Assembly: GCA_017508895.1 (NCBI GenBank)
Contig: JAFWRA010000096.1
Coordinates: 1-10,053, forward strand
DNA: 10,053 nucleotides
Direction: 5' to 3'
Source: Bacteroidales bacterium
GTDB taxonomy: Bacteria > Bacteroidota > Bacteroidia > Bacteroidales > F082
Shown here: in pieces, positions 1 through 5,909 of the stretch
How positions within the stretch are numbered: position 1 is the first letter of the stretch
Layout: each line of letters opens with the position of its first letter
Program-made: the position numbers and the translations under genes
The notes under the pieces: model-generated
The model's database searches: none
What the model saw: only the letters and a program-made list of their open reading frames with translations
What the model was told of the DNA's origin: nothing

Positions 1-134
1 AAAGGCGAAGGAATCGCCCCCTGAACTGACCCTTTTTTGACCGGGAGGCTTACTCTTCAGAAAAAAAGCACATATCGCCTATTTTAGTGCATCGAGGACA
101 AGTGTTCCCCTCTATTTTGAATTTTAGCGGACAG

Positions 135-159
135 CAATAAATCTTTATATTGTTTATTG
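135..159. repeat. AT-rich 7-bp inverted repeat downstream of the AAA+ gene
   Basis: CAATAAA at 135-141 and TTTATTG at 153-159 are perfect inverted repeats around an 11-base loop, starting 4 bases after the AAA+ gene's TAG stop (163-165, minus strand). The position suits a transcription end signal, but the stem is almost all A-T and no T-run follows on the minus strand, so it is at best a weak terminator. The rest of 1-134 holds only a 5-bp hairpin (GGCGA 4-8 with TCGCC 14-18) and no recognisable gene. Confidence 0.25.
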
Positions 160-162
160 TTA

Positions 163-1911
163 CTAACTACAGAATCCTATCGGTTTTCGGCTATTCGTGT
201 TGCGTCCGGCAATCTGCTCCTTTGAGCAGAGTTCTTCGATGTGGTCGAGGTCAGGGGTGCCACCAAAGAGCAGGTGGTCAACCATCACCTTACGGGCAAT
301 GTTCTCTATCTGTCCACCACTGAAGTCGTAAGAACGGGCCAACACGATAGCGTCAGCTTCGGCTAAATCGGGGATGAAGCTCTGCCAGATGTGCGTCTTG
401 GCCTCAACACTGGGCTGGTGGAACTCCACCTTATACAGGAAACGTCTGTCAAAAGCGCTATCGAGGTTGCATGTGAGGTTGGTGGTGGCAATCATGATGC
501 CATCGATGTTCTCCATAGCCTCCAAGAGGATGTTCTGAATGGCATTCTCCGTCTTCTCGAGGGTGGGGTTGTTGCCACCTACGCTTGTGCGCACCGAGAG
601 CACGGCATCAGCCTCGTTGATGAGCAGGATGGGGATGCGTTTCGACTTCTTCACCTTTTGGGCATAGCTTTCGAAGATGCCTTTAACTATCTTCTCCGTC
701 TCACCGTACCACTTGTCGCGGATCGACGAGATGTCGACCTGCATGATGTCGCGGCCCGTCATGCGAGCCAGCTGCAAGGCTGTCTCGGTCTTACCTGTTC
801 CTGGGGTACCATAGAAGAGGCAGTTGAAGCCCTTACGCATGTTGGCTTTCTCCAAACGTTCGCGGATGGCTTGCAGCTGTTCGTCCTCGAGCAAGTGCTG
901 CAAGGTGTCGATTTGACCTTGGTCCTCTTTGCAGTAGAACATGACCTTGGGTTTGATGTCGGTGCAGCTGAGCATGTTGCTGTGGTCGTCCTCGTCGACT
1001 TCCTCAATATTATCGGGGATGTCGTACTCGCTGAGGAAGAGGTTACGCGCCTTATCGGTGAGCTGAAATAGGTTGCGTGCTATGAAGTTGTCTTGTCCGC
1101 TGATGGCAATCAGTCCTTCCCTGACGAAAGGGTGGCGCCCGTTGTTCATCATCAAGTCGAACTCGTCGTTGATGTCGTCAACGAGAAAATCCAGTTGGTC
1201 AAGGGGGACACTCACTTGGTGGTCGACAACGAGGCGCTTACAGAAGTAGAGCAGATACAGCTTGTCGTAGTCATACACCCTTAGGCTACTGATGGTGCGG
1301 GCGATATTAAGCTGGGGGTTGTCCTTGAGTAGTTCCATGGTCTCGTAGAGCAGTTCCTCTTCGTCGATTTGGCTGTTGCGGCCGGCTTCGCGCAGCAATC
1401 TGGTGAAGTGTTTCATAAACTCCTCGGGGCTTAAGTTGGCCGTGTTGACGAGGGGCAGGGCCTCGTTGTTGCAGAAGGCCTTCTTGGCTTTCTCGCTCAG
1501 CTGGTAAGCAGGGCTATTGCCGTGAAACGTGCCACGTCGCCTGATGTAACGTCGACGCATGAGCGACTTGAGGTCTTGTGTCTTCCTCATGATGGTGATG
1601 GGAGAGCAGCCGAAATAGTCAATCATTTCTCGGTTGCTCACTGCCGATTCAGAGTCGGAGATGAAGGGACAGAGCATCACCGCCTCTTCAGGTGTCAGTT
1701 CCAAGTCGACAGCCACTGACTCGATAAGGGACTTATGGCGTTTGAAGAACTTGTCTTCGAGCCTGCAGCCTTGTGCCAGCTGAATGAGTCGCTCAAGCTT
1801 ATCGAGGAGGGTCATGTTTTTCAACGTCGTTTTGTTGACGGGGGTGGTTTGTGCGTAGGTTGGAGTAAATACAGGTTCATCATAGTCAAAGGAGTCTTGC
1901 TTTCTTTTCAT
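163..1911 (-). CDS. AAA+ family ATPase with two N-terminal winged-helix-like segments
   Basis: This is a 582-residue AAA+ ATPase. The ATPase module lies in the C-terminal part, about residues 340-545. It has Walker A GTPGTGKTE (368-376), a Walker B-like ILLINEADA (428-436), sensor 1 IATTN (474-478), an arginine-finger-like FDRRF (487-491) and a lid segment SGGQIENIARK (531-541). The canonical Walker B aspartate is replaced by Asn432, while the catalytic glutamate Glu433 is kept. The N-terminal half contains two winged-helix-like stretches, about 73-146 and 217-292. They end in similar motifs, AYQLSEKAKKAF and LFQLTDKARNLF, which suggests an internal duplication and DNA binding. AAA+ proteins of this Cdc48/FtsH-like grade use ATP to remodel proteins or nucleoprotein complexes; the target here is unknown. 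No signal peptide or membrane segment is seen. It lies 102 bp downstream of a sigma-factor gene on the same strand, and no TAnnTTTG motif is visible in the gap, so co-transcription is likely. The AAA+ family call is firm; the biological role is not. Confidence 0.9.
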   Translation of the reverse strand: MKRKQDSFDYDEPVFTPTYAQTTPVNKTTLKNMTLLDKLERLIQLAQGCRLEDKFFKRHKSLIESVAVDLELTPEEAVMLCPFISDSESAVSNREMIDYFGCSPITIMRKTQDLKSLMRRRYIRRRGTFHGNSPAYQLSEKAKKAFCNNEALPLVNTANLSPEEFMKHFTRLLREAGRNSQIDEEELLYETMELLKDNPQLNIARTISSLRVYDYDKLYLLYFCKRLVVDHQVSVPLDQLDFLVDDINDEFDLMMNNGRHPFVREGLIAISGQDNFIARNLFQLTDKARNLFLSEYDIPDNIEEVDEDDHSNMLSCTDIKPKVMFYCKEDQGQIDTLQHLLEDEQLQAIRERLEKANMRKGFNCLFYGTPGTGKTETALQLARMTGRDIMQVDISSIRDKWYGETEKIVKGIFESYAQKVKKSKRIPILLINEADAVLSVRTSVGGNNPTLEKTENAIQNILLEAMENIDGIMIATTNLTCNLDSAFDRRFLYKVEFHQPSVEAKTHIWQSFIPDLAEADAIVLARSYDFSGGQIENIARKVMVDHLLFGGTPDLDHIEELCSKEQIAGRNTNSRKPIGFCS

Positions 1912-2013
1912 AAGGTGGGTGATTTAAAAGGTTCTTTATATTGTTTCGTCGGTCATTCTATTTATAGCGCCCCGAATGCAGCTTTTCAACCATGGGCATG
2001 AAAAAAAGTTTTG

Positions 2014-2682
2014 TCAAGCGCACATGCGGTAAGGTGAGCTGGCACCTTCGATGAAGGTGCGCAGCTTGGCGATGGCGTTCTTGATGCGTTTGTGAACGGC
2101 TGTCGTGCTGACATTGAGCTTGTTGGCAATCTCTTCGAGCTTCATTGCCTTGTTGTCGAAGCCAAAATAGCAGCGAATCAAGAACTGCTCTTCGGGTTTG
2201 AGGGTGGCAATGGCTTCGTTCAGTGTCTCAAGCTGCCAAGCCTGCTCGGCTTCCCAGTTGCAGCACATAGGGGTGTGGGTAAAGGTGTTCGTGTCGTCGA
2301 GGCAAGTGAAAAGGCTTACTTCTGTCTTAACGAGTTTTGGCCTTCCATTCACAACCTCTTGTACCATAATTACAAAAGAAGGATGCCAGCGGTTGATTTC
2401 TGCCACCATAGCATGCCAAATGCACTTGCTGGCATAGGTTTTGAAAGACGCGTTACGAGTGCTGTCATAGTGGCATGCTGCCGAAACTAAGGCTTCGTAG
2501 CCGGCATCCGACAAGTCGCTTTCTGTCAGGCCGTGGAAACCCGTTTGGAGGTTTAGGAGTGATTGCGCCATTCCACTGACTAGGCTAAAGTGTGTCTCCA
2601 CCAGATGTGACTGGTAGGCGTTGAGTTTGAGGGTGGTGTTGCTGTTCGTTGGGAGTTGCTGTTGTGTGTAACGGTCTTTCAT
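2014..2682 (-). CDS. Short sigma-70 family RNA polymerase sigma factor (regions 2 and 4)
   Basis: This 222-residue protein looks like an alternative sigma factor that would direct RNA polymerase to a dedicated promoter set. Region 2 covers about residues 22-99. It includes LTESDLSDAGYEALVSAA (the DLxQEGxxGL-like part of region 2.2) and FKTYASKCIWHAMVAEINR (the FxTYAxxxIr part of regions 2.3-2.4). Region 4 covers about 153-210, with ATLKPEEQFLIRCYFGF followed by a helix-turn-helix LEEIANKLNVSTTAVHKRIKNAIAKLR. Between them is a linker of about 50 residues with no recognisable region 3 and several cysteines (127, 140, 141). Region 1.1 is absent. The layout is closer to short group 3/4 sigma factors than to RpoD, although the TYA core in region 2 is housekeeping-like. 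The ATG at 2682 is the first in frame, preceded by an AT-rich leader. The AAA+ gene follows on the same strand after 102 bp. No anti-sigma gene is seen beside it. Confidence 0.88.
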   Translation of the reverse strand: MKDRYTQQQLPTNSNTTLKLNAYQSHLVETHFSLVSGMAQSLLNLQTGFHGLTESDLSDAGYEALVSAACHYDSTRNASFKTYASKCIWHAMVAEINRWHPSFVIMVQEVVNGRPKLVKTEVSLFTCLDDTNTFTHTPMCCNWEAEQAWQLETLNEAIATLKPEEQFLIRCYFGFDNKAMKLEEIANKLNVSTTAVHKRIKNAIAKLRTFIEGASSPYRMCA

Positions 2683-2900
2683 AGGCTTGCTTTGTTTTTA
2701 AATTGTTGTATATTAACGAATTAATTTTATCAAACGAGGCCAAGATAAGGGCAACGAAATCCAACCAATGCTCAAAACTGACATTATTCAGGAGTTCATA
2801 ATCTTATATTGCGGGGCGATTTTAATCAAAAATCGTGCCGAAATGTTAAAAATTGAATAAAAAACTTAAAGATTCTCTTCGAAAAAAGGGGGCATAGCTT
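2683..2900. other. AT-rich intergenic region upstream of the sigma factor gene
   Basis: This gap of 218 bp between the DUF2461 stop and the sigma-factor start holds no plausible gene. Reading the minus strand, TATCTTGG at 2747-2740 differs in one position from the Bacteroidota -7 motif TAnnTTTG, and a TTG lies 18 bases upstream at 2768-2766. This could be the sigma-gene promoter with a leader of about 50 bases, but the match is imperfect. The stem-loop at 2812-2840 is listed separately. Confidence 0.35.
2812..2840 (-). terminator. Stem-loop, possible terminator after the DUF2461 gene
   Basis: CGATTTT (2817-2823) pairs perfectly with AAAATCG (2829-2835) around a 5-base loop. The stem extends outward through a G-T wobble (2816/2836), one mismatch (2815/2837) and three G-C pairs (2812-2814 with 2838-2840). 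It lies about 60 bases past the DUF2461 stop in the direction of transcription. No T-run follows on the minus strand, so it could instead be a regulatory or mRNA-stability structure. Confidence 0.4.
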
Positions 2901-3566
2901 TCATTCCCCTCTCACCGTCCGATTCAGCCACTGGCAGAAGTCCTTGGTCTTCTCGAACTCACTCAGCACCCAGTCGACGAGATGTGGGTCGGAGAGGCGT
3001 TTCTCAGGGAGGTCTTGCACCACGAGCCAGTCGCGCTGCTTGAAAAGCTCGGCATGCGAATGGTATTTGGGATAGCCGTTGGGCACGCGCTTCATGGCGT
3101 GGCTGGTGTCGAGGTCGAAACCTTTGGCTTTGGCGATGGCATCAACTAAAGGCTCGCCGTTGAATAGGATCTCGTCGCGGATGGTTTTCAGCATGGCCGT
3201 ATCGGGCATGTACATCCCCGTGCAGAGCATGTTGTGGCCGAGGTATTCCGACTCCTTGGCCTCAAGATGGAAGTAGTAGCCGCTCAGCATCGACTTCTTG
3301 CCTTCGGGACAGACGAACACGCCGAAGTGGGTCTTGTATGGTCGCTTGTCGGGCGAGAAACGCGTGTCGCGGTAGAAGCGGTAAGTGCAGTCTTTCAGGG
3401 TCAAGCCTTTACAGTTGTCGTCAAATTTCTGCACGCCGGCGATGATTTGCTCAGCCAAGGCGTTGAAGTTGGCTTGCGCCGTTTGGTATTGTTTCTTATG
3501 CTCCTGAAACCAAGGGCGGTTGTTGTTATGAAGGACGTCGTCGAGGAAAGTGAGGATTTCTTCCAT
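2901..3566 (-). CDS. DUF2461 family protein (TIGR02453-like)
   Basis: This 221-residue protein matches the DUF2461 family, whose biochemical role is not established. The family hallmarks visible are FLDDVLHNNNRPWFQEHKK near the N-terminus (residues 7-25), where NNRPWF is diagnostic, and YRFYRDTRFSPDKRPYK (62-78), followed by a segment like HFGVFV (80-85) and SGYYFHLE (95-102). Length is normal for the family. It is predicted soluble, with no signal peptide. It starts 28 bp after the stop of the MATE transporter gene on the same strand, so the two could share a transcript. A TAnnTTTG-type motif in the gap (3583-3590) could give it a promoter of its own. The ATG at 3566 gives the full conserved N-terminus. 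Family identity is secure; function is unknown. Confidence 0.9.
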   Translation of the reverse strand: MEEILTFLDDVLHNNNRPWFQEHKKQYQTAQANFNALAEQIIAGVQKFDDNCKGLTLKDCTYRFYRDTRFSPDKRPYKTHFGVFVCPEGKKSMLSGYYFHLEAKESEYLGHNMLCTGMYMPDTAMLKTIRDEILFNGEPLVDAIAKAKGFDLDTSHAMKRVPNGYPKYHSHAELFKQRDWLVVQDLPEKRLSDPHLVDWVLSEFEKTKDFCQWLNRTVRGE

Positions 3567-3582
3567 GAGGAGTAAATTTTTG

Positions 3583-3590
3583 CAAAAATA
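3583..3590 (-). promoter_or_regulatory. Possible -7 promoter element for the DUF2461 gene
   Basis: On the minus strand this reads TATTTTTG, an exact TAnnTTTG match, 16 bases upstream of the DUF2461 ATG and just after the transporter stop codon. No TTTG -33 element lies at the expected distance (only a TTTTC stretch near 3605-3609), and the leader would be very short. The T-rich motif may have arisen by chance. Confidence 0.3.
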
Positions 3591-3594
3591 GCAA

Positions 3595-4908
3595 TTATTT
3601 CGATGAAAACACCGCCTTTTTCGCCATCAACGTCATGGAAAGACCGCGGGCGACCATGAACATTAGGAAGGCCACCCAAAGGCCATGGTTGCCGAAGTGA
3701 GGCATTAATAACAAGGTGGCGGGCAGGAATACGCCGATGGACGAGATGAGCATGGTGTTGCGGATGGCACGGGATGCCGTGGCACCGATGTAGACGCCGT
3801 CCCAAAGGAAAGCGGCAAAGGTGATAAGTGGGATGGCAGCCAGGTAGATGTGATAAGGCAGGGCCATCGGGATGATACCAGGCTGGTCGCTGACGAGGCC
3901 GATGAACCAGTCAGGGAAGAGGGCATAAAGCACCGTGAAAGGCAAGGCGATGATAAGACCCCAGAGGAACAGCAGTTTTACAGTTTGACGGAGTTGCTTG
4001 ACATCATGCGCTCCCGTGAAACGCCCCACCAACGCCTCACCCGCGTAGGCAAAGCCGTCGGTGAAGTAGGAAAAGATGTAGAAGAACTGCATCAATATCA
4101 TATTGACTGCTAACATGTCGTCGCCGAGTTTGGCCGATTGGTTGTTGAAGAAGGCGATGCTTAGCACCAAGAGGATGCTGCGAATCATGAAGTCGGCGTT
4201 GACCTTGAAGAAACGCTTCAGTTTGTCGGCCTGCAATAGGATGACCCGATGGATGGGGATGAGATGATAGCGGAACTTGGCGAACAGGAAGACGATGGCA
4301 GTAATCAAGCCGCAATACTGTGCGATGACTGTGCCCAAGGCCACGCCACTCACGCCCATGCCCATGCCGTTGACGAAGATGATGCTCAAAACGATGTTCA
4401 CCACATTGGTTAGGATGGCGATAATCATAGGGATGGTGGTGTTTTGCATACCGATGTACCAGCCGTTGAAGGCATAGAGGCAAAGCACCGCTGGCGCAGC
4501 CCAGATGCGGACGTGGAAATAGGTGGCGGTGTAGGCCAAAACCTCCTCGCTACCGTTGAGCAACTTCATGCTGAGCCATTCTACCGCATTTTGCAATGAA
4601 AGTACCAAAACTGTGGCAATCAGTGCAATGCAAAGGGAACGATAGAGTGAATAGGCGATTTCGGCACGGTCGTTGGCACCATAGGCCTGTGCCGTGAAGC
4701 CCGTCGTGCCCGCCCGCATGAAGCTGAAGATGGAATACATCACGCTGAAGATGGTGCCGCCCAAGCCGATGGCCCCGATGTAAGCGAGGCTGTCCTGGTG
4801 CCCCATCAGCATCATGTCGACGAAGCCCAACAGTGGCACGGTGATGTTGCTGATGATGTTGGGGATGGCGAGCTTCAGTATCGAACGGTTGAGCGAGTTT
4901 TTGGGCAT
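3595..4908 (-). CDS. MATE family efflux transporter (DinF-like)
   Basis: This is a 437-residue polytopic inner-membrane protein of the multidrug and toxic compound extrusion family, which exports small cationic or organic compounds using a Na+ or H+ gradient. Hydrophobic segments run through the whole length, consistent with about 12 transmembrane helices in two homologous halves. Family features include the N-terminal stretch ILKLAIPNIISNITVPLLGFVDMMLMG (10-36), with Asp31 in helix 1, the TTGFTAQAYGA segment (68-78), and in the second half DGFAYAGEALVGRFTGA (284-300), which is typical of the DinF branch. Length is usual for the family. The ATG at 4908 lies about 23 bases after a good minus-strand -7 element (4932-4939), which supports this start. 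It heads the minus-strand run and may be co-transcribed with DUF2461. The substrate cannot be told from sequence. Confidence 0.93.
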   Translation of the reverse strand: MPKNSLNRSILKLAIPNIISNITVPLLGFVDMMLMGHQDSLAYIGAIGLGGTIFSVMYSIFSFMRAGTTGFTAQAYGANDRAEIAYSLYRSLCIALIATVLVLSLQNAVEWLSMKLLNGSEEVLAYTATYFHVRIWAAPAVLCLYAFNGWYIGMQNTTIPMIIAILTNVVNIVLSIIFVNGMGMGVSGVALGTVIAQYCGLITAIVFLFAKFRYHLIPIHRVILLQADKLKRFFKVNADFMIRSILLVLSIAFFNNQSAKLGDDMLAVNMILMQFFYIFSYFTDGFAYAGEALVGRFTGAHDVKQLRQTVKLLFLWGLIIALPFTVLYALFPDWFIGLVSDQPGIIPMALPYHIYLAAIPLITFAAFLWDGVYIGATASRAIRNTMLISSIGVFLPATLLLMPHFGNHGLWVAFLMFMVARGLSMTLMAKKAVFSSK

Positions 4909-4931
4909 TTGGGTTTTTGTTTTTGCGGATG

Positions 4932-4939
4932 CAAAAGTA
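4932..4939 (-). promoter_or_regulatory. -7 promoter element for the MATE transporter gene
   Basis: The minus strand reads TACTTTTG followed by CATCCGC, an exact match to the Bacteroidota TAnnTTTG -7 motif, 23 bases before the transporter ATG. At the expected -33 distance there is only a TCTG (about 4960-4963), so that half is weak. It lies inside the spacer of the opposite promoter for the ferredoxin gene. Confidence 0.6.
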
Positions 4940-4946
4940 CAATAAA

Positions 4947-4979
4947 CTTGCTTTTATTTCAGAGTTTTCTTTACATTTG
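4947..4979 (+). promoter_or_regulatory. Promoter for the EFR1-type ferredoxin gene
   Basis: TACATTTG at 4972-4979 matches the Bacteroidota -7 motif TAnnTTTG exactly. CTTG at 4947-4950 lies 21 bases upstream as a near-match to the TTTG -33 element. The ATG is at 5001, giving a short leader of roughly 15 bases. This promoter interlocks with the opposite promoter for the MATE gene within a 92-bp gap. Confidence 0.6.
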
Positions 4980-5000
4980 CAGCAATAAAACGACACTCTT

Positions 5001-5762
5001 ATGATATTCTACTTCAGCGGCTGTGGCAACAGCAAACATGTGGCGGAAACTATCGCCGCAGGACTCAACGACACATTGACTTTTATCCCCGAAGCAGCTC
5101 GCGAAGGCCGTTATGACTACACTTTGGCCGAAGGCGAAAGGCTTGGCTTCGTGTTTCCCATTTATTCTTGGGCACCGCCACGATTGGTGCTTGACTTTGT
5201 GAAGAAACTGCAACTCAAAGCTAAGCCCGATTACCTCTATTTCGCCTGCACCTGTGGCGACAATTGTGGCCTCACGGAGAAGGTTTTCCGCAAGGCTGTG
5301 GAAGAAAAAGACTGGTCGTTGTCTGCCTGTTTTAGTGTGCAAATGCCTGAAACCTACATTGGTATGGCAGGCTTCAAACTCGACACACCAGAAAATGCCA
5401 AACTGAAGATTGACAGAGCAAACGACCTTCTGAAGCGAAATATTACGCGGCTCATCAACAAGGAGCATTTTTCAGAAATAGTTGTGGGTAGCTTGGCATG
5501 GCTCAAGACTTATTTGGTAAATCCTGGTTTCAACCGCTCGGCTACCGACGACAGCAAGTATTGCGTTACAGAGGCTTGCATCCATTGTGGCAAATGTGTG
5601 GAGATGTGCCCGTTGAATAATATCACCCTCGAAGAAGGCCGCCCGAAATGGCACGGCCACTGCACGATGTGCATGGGTTGTTATCACCATTGTCCGGTGA
5701 ATGCCATCCAATACGGCAAGGCCACGGTTGGAAAGGGTCAATATTACTTTGGGGGAAGATAA
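5001..5762 (+). CDS. EFR1-family flavodoxin/ferredoxin fusion protein
   Basis: This 253-residue soluble electron carrier fuses an N-terminal flavodoxin-like domain to a C-terminal 2[4Fe-4S] ferredoxin domain. It starts directly with MIFYFSGCGNSKHVAETIA, the FMN phosphate-binding loop, where the usual SGTGN is SGCGN (residues 6-10). The flavodoxin-like part runs to about residue 165, with VFPIYSWAPP (51-60) and FACTCGDNCG (81-90) around the likely flavin site. The ferredoxin part has two classic CxxCxxCxxxCP motifs: Cys193, 196, 199, 203, then Cys221, 224, 227, 231. Such proteins are found in anaerobes and are thought to pass low-potential electrons between FMN and Fe-S centres; the partner is not known here. 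The start is fixed by the promoter 22 bases upstream and by the conserved strand beginning at residue 1. It is transcribed alone; the heptamer array begins two bases after its TAA stop. Confidence 0.93.
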   Translation: MIFYFSGCGNSKHVAETIAAGLNDTLTFIPEAAREGRYDYTLAEGERLGFVFPIYSWAPPRLVLDFVKKLQLKAKPDYLYFACTCGDNCGLTEKVFRKAVEEKDWSLSACFSVQMPETYIGMAGFKLDTPENAKLKIDRANDLLKRNITRLINKEHFSEIVVGSLAWLKTYLVNPGFNRSATDDSKYCVTEACIHCGKCVEMCPLNNITLEEGRPKWHGHCTMCMGCYHHCPVNAIQYGKATVGKGQYYFGGR

Positions 5763-5763
5763 T

Positions 5764-5830
5764 AAGCTATCAGCCGTCAGCTTTCAGCTTGGTCATTACA
5801 GTGCTGATAGCTGAAAGCTAATAGCTCAAT
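5764..5830. repeat. Inverted array of heptamer repeats (4 + 4 units)
   Basis: Left arm, 5764-5791: four seven-base units AAGCTAT, CAGCCGT, CAGCTTT, CAGCTTG. Right arm, 5803-5830: four units of opposite sense GCTGATA, GCTGAAA, GCTAATA, GCTCAAT. An 11-base spacer separates them. The arms can form two competing stems: AGCTTTCAGCT (5779-5789) with AGCTGAAAGCT (5809-5819), 11 bp perfect, or AGCTATCAGC (5765-5774) with GCTGATAGCT (5803-5812), 10 bp perfect. The array starts two bases after the ferredoxin stop codon, so the hairpin may end or protect that transcript. No T-run follows, so it is not a canonical intrinsic terminator. Confidence 0.8.
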
Positions 5831-5867
5831 TTAACAATTAAACAGTCAACACTTCAACAAAAATACA

Positions 5868-5875
5868 TATCTTTG
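5868..5875 (+). promoter_or_regulatory. -7 promoter element for the T9SS cargo gene
   Basis: TATCTTTG, followed by CGCCGC, is an exact TAnnTTTG match. Transcription would start near 5880, leaving a leader of about 30 bases before the ATG at 5910. No clear TTTG lies at the -33 distance. The leader is very AT-rich and lacks a Shine-Dalgarno sequence, as is usual in Bacteroidota. Confidence 0.6.
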
Positions 5876-5909
5876 CGCCGCAAATTATTCATTATCAATT
5901 ATAAATACT

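Noticed and set aside
4..18. GGCGA/TCGCC hairpin with a T-run at 33-38 as a terminator
   Set aside because: The stem is only 5 bp and the T-run lies 14 bases beyond it.
391..1071. Plus-strand open frame of 226 codons inside the AAA+ gene
   Set aside because: It lies wholly opposite an evident AAA+ coding sequence, has no recognisable domain and looks like an antisense shadow.
4971..5468. Minus-strand open frame of 165 codons opposite the ferredoxin gene
   Set aside because: The plus strand encodes a clear flavodoxin/ferredoxin fusion; the reverse frame has no family features.
5764..5830. CRISPR array
   Set aside because: The units are seven bases long, adjoin each other without spacers and are inverted between arms; there are no cas genes.
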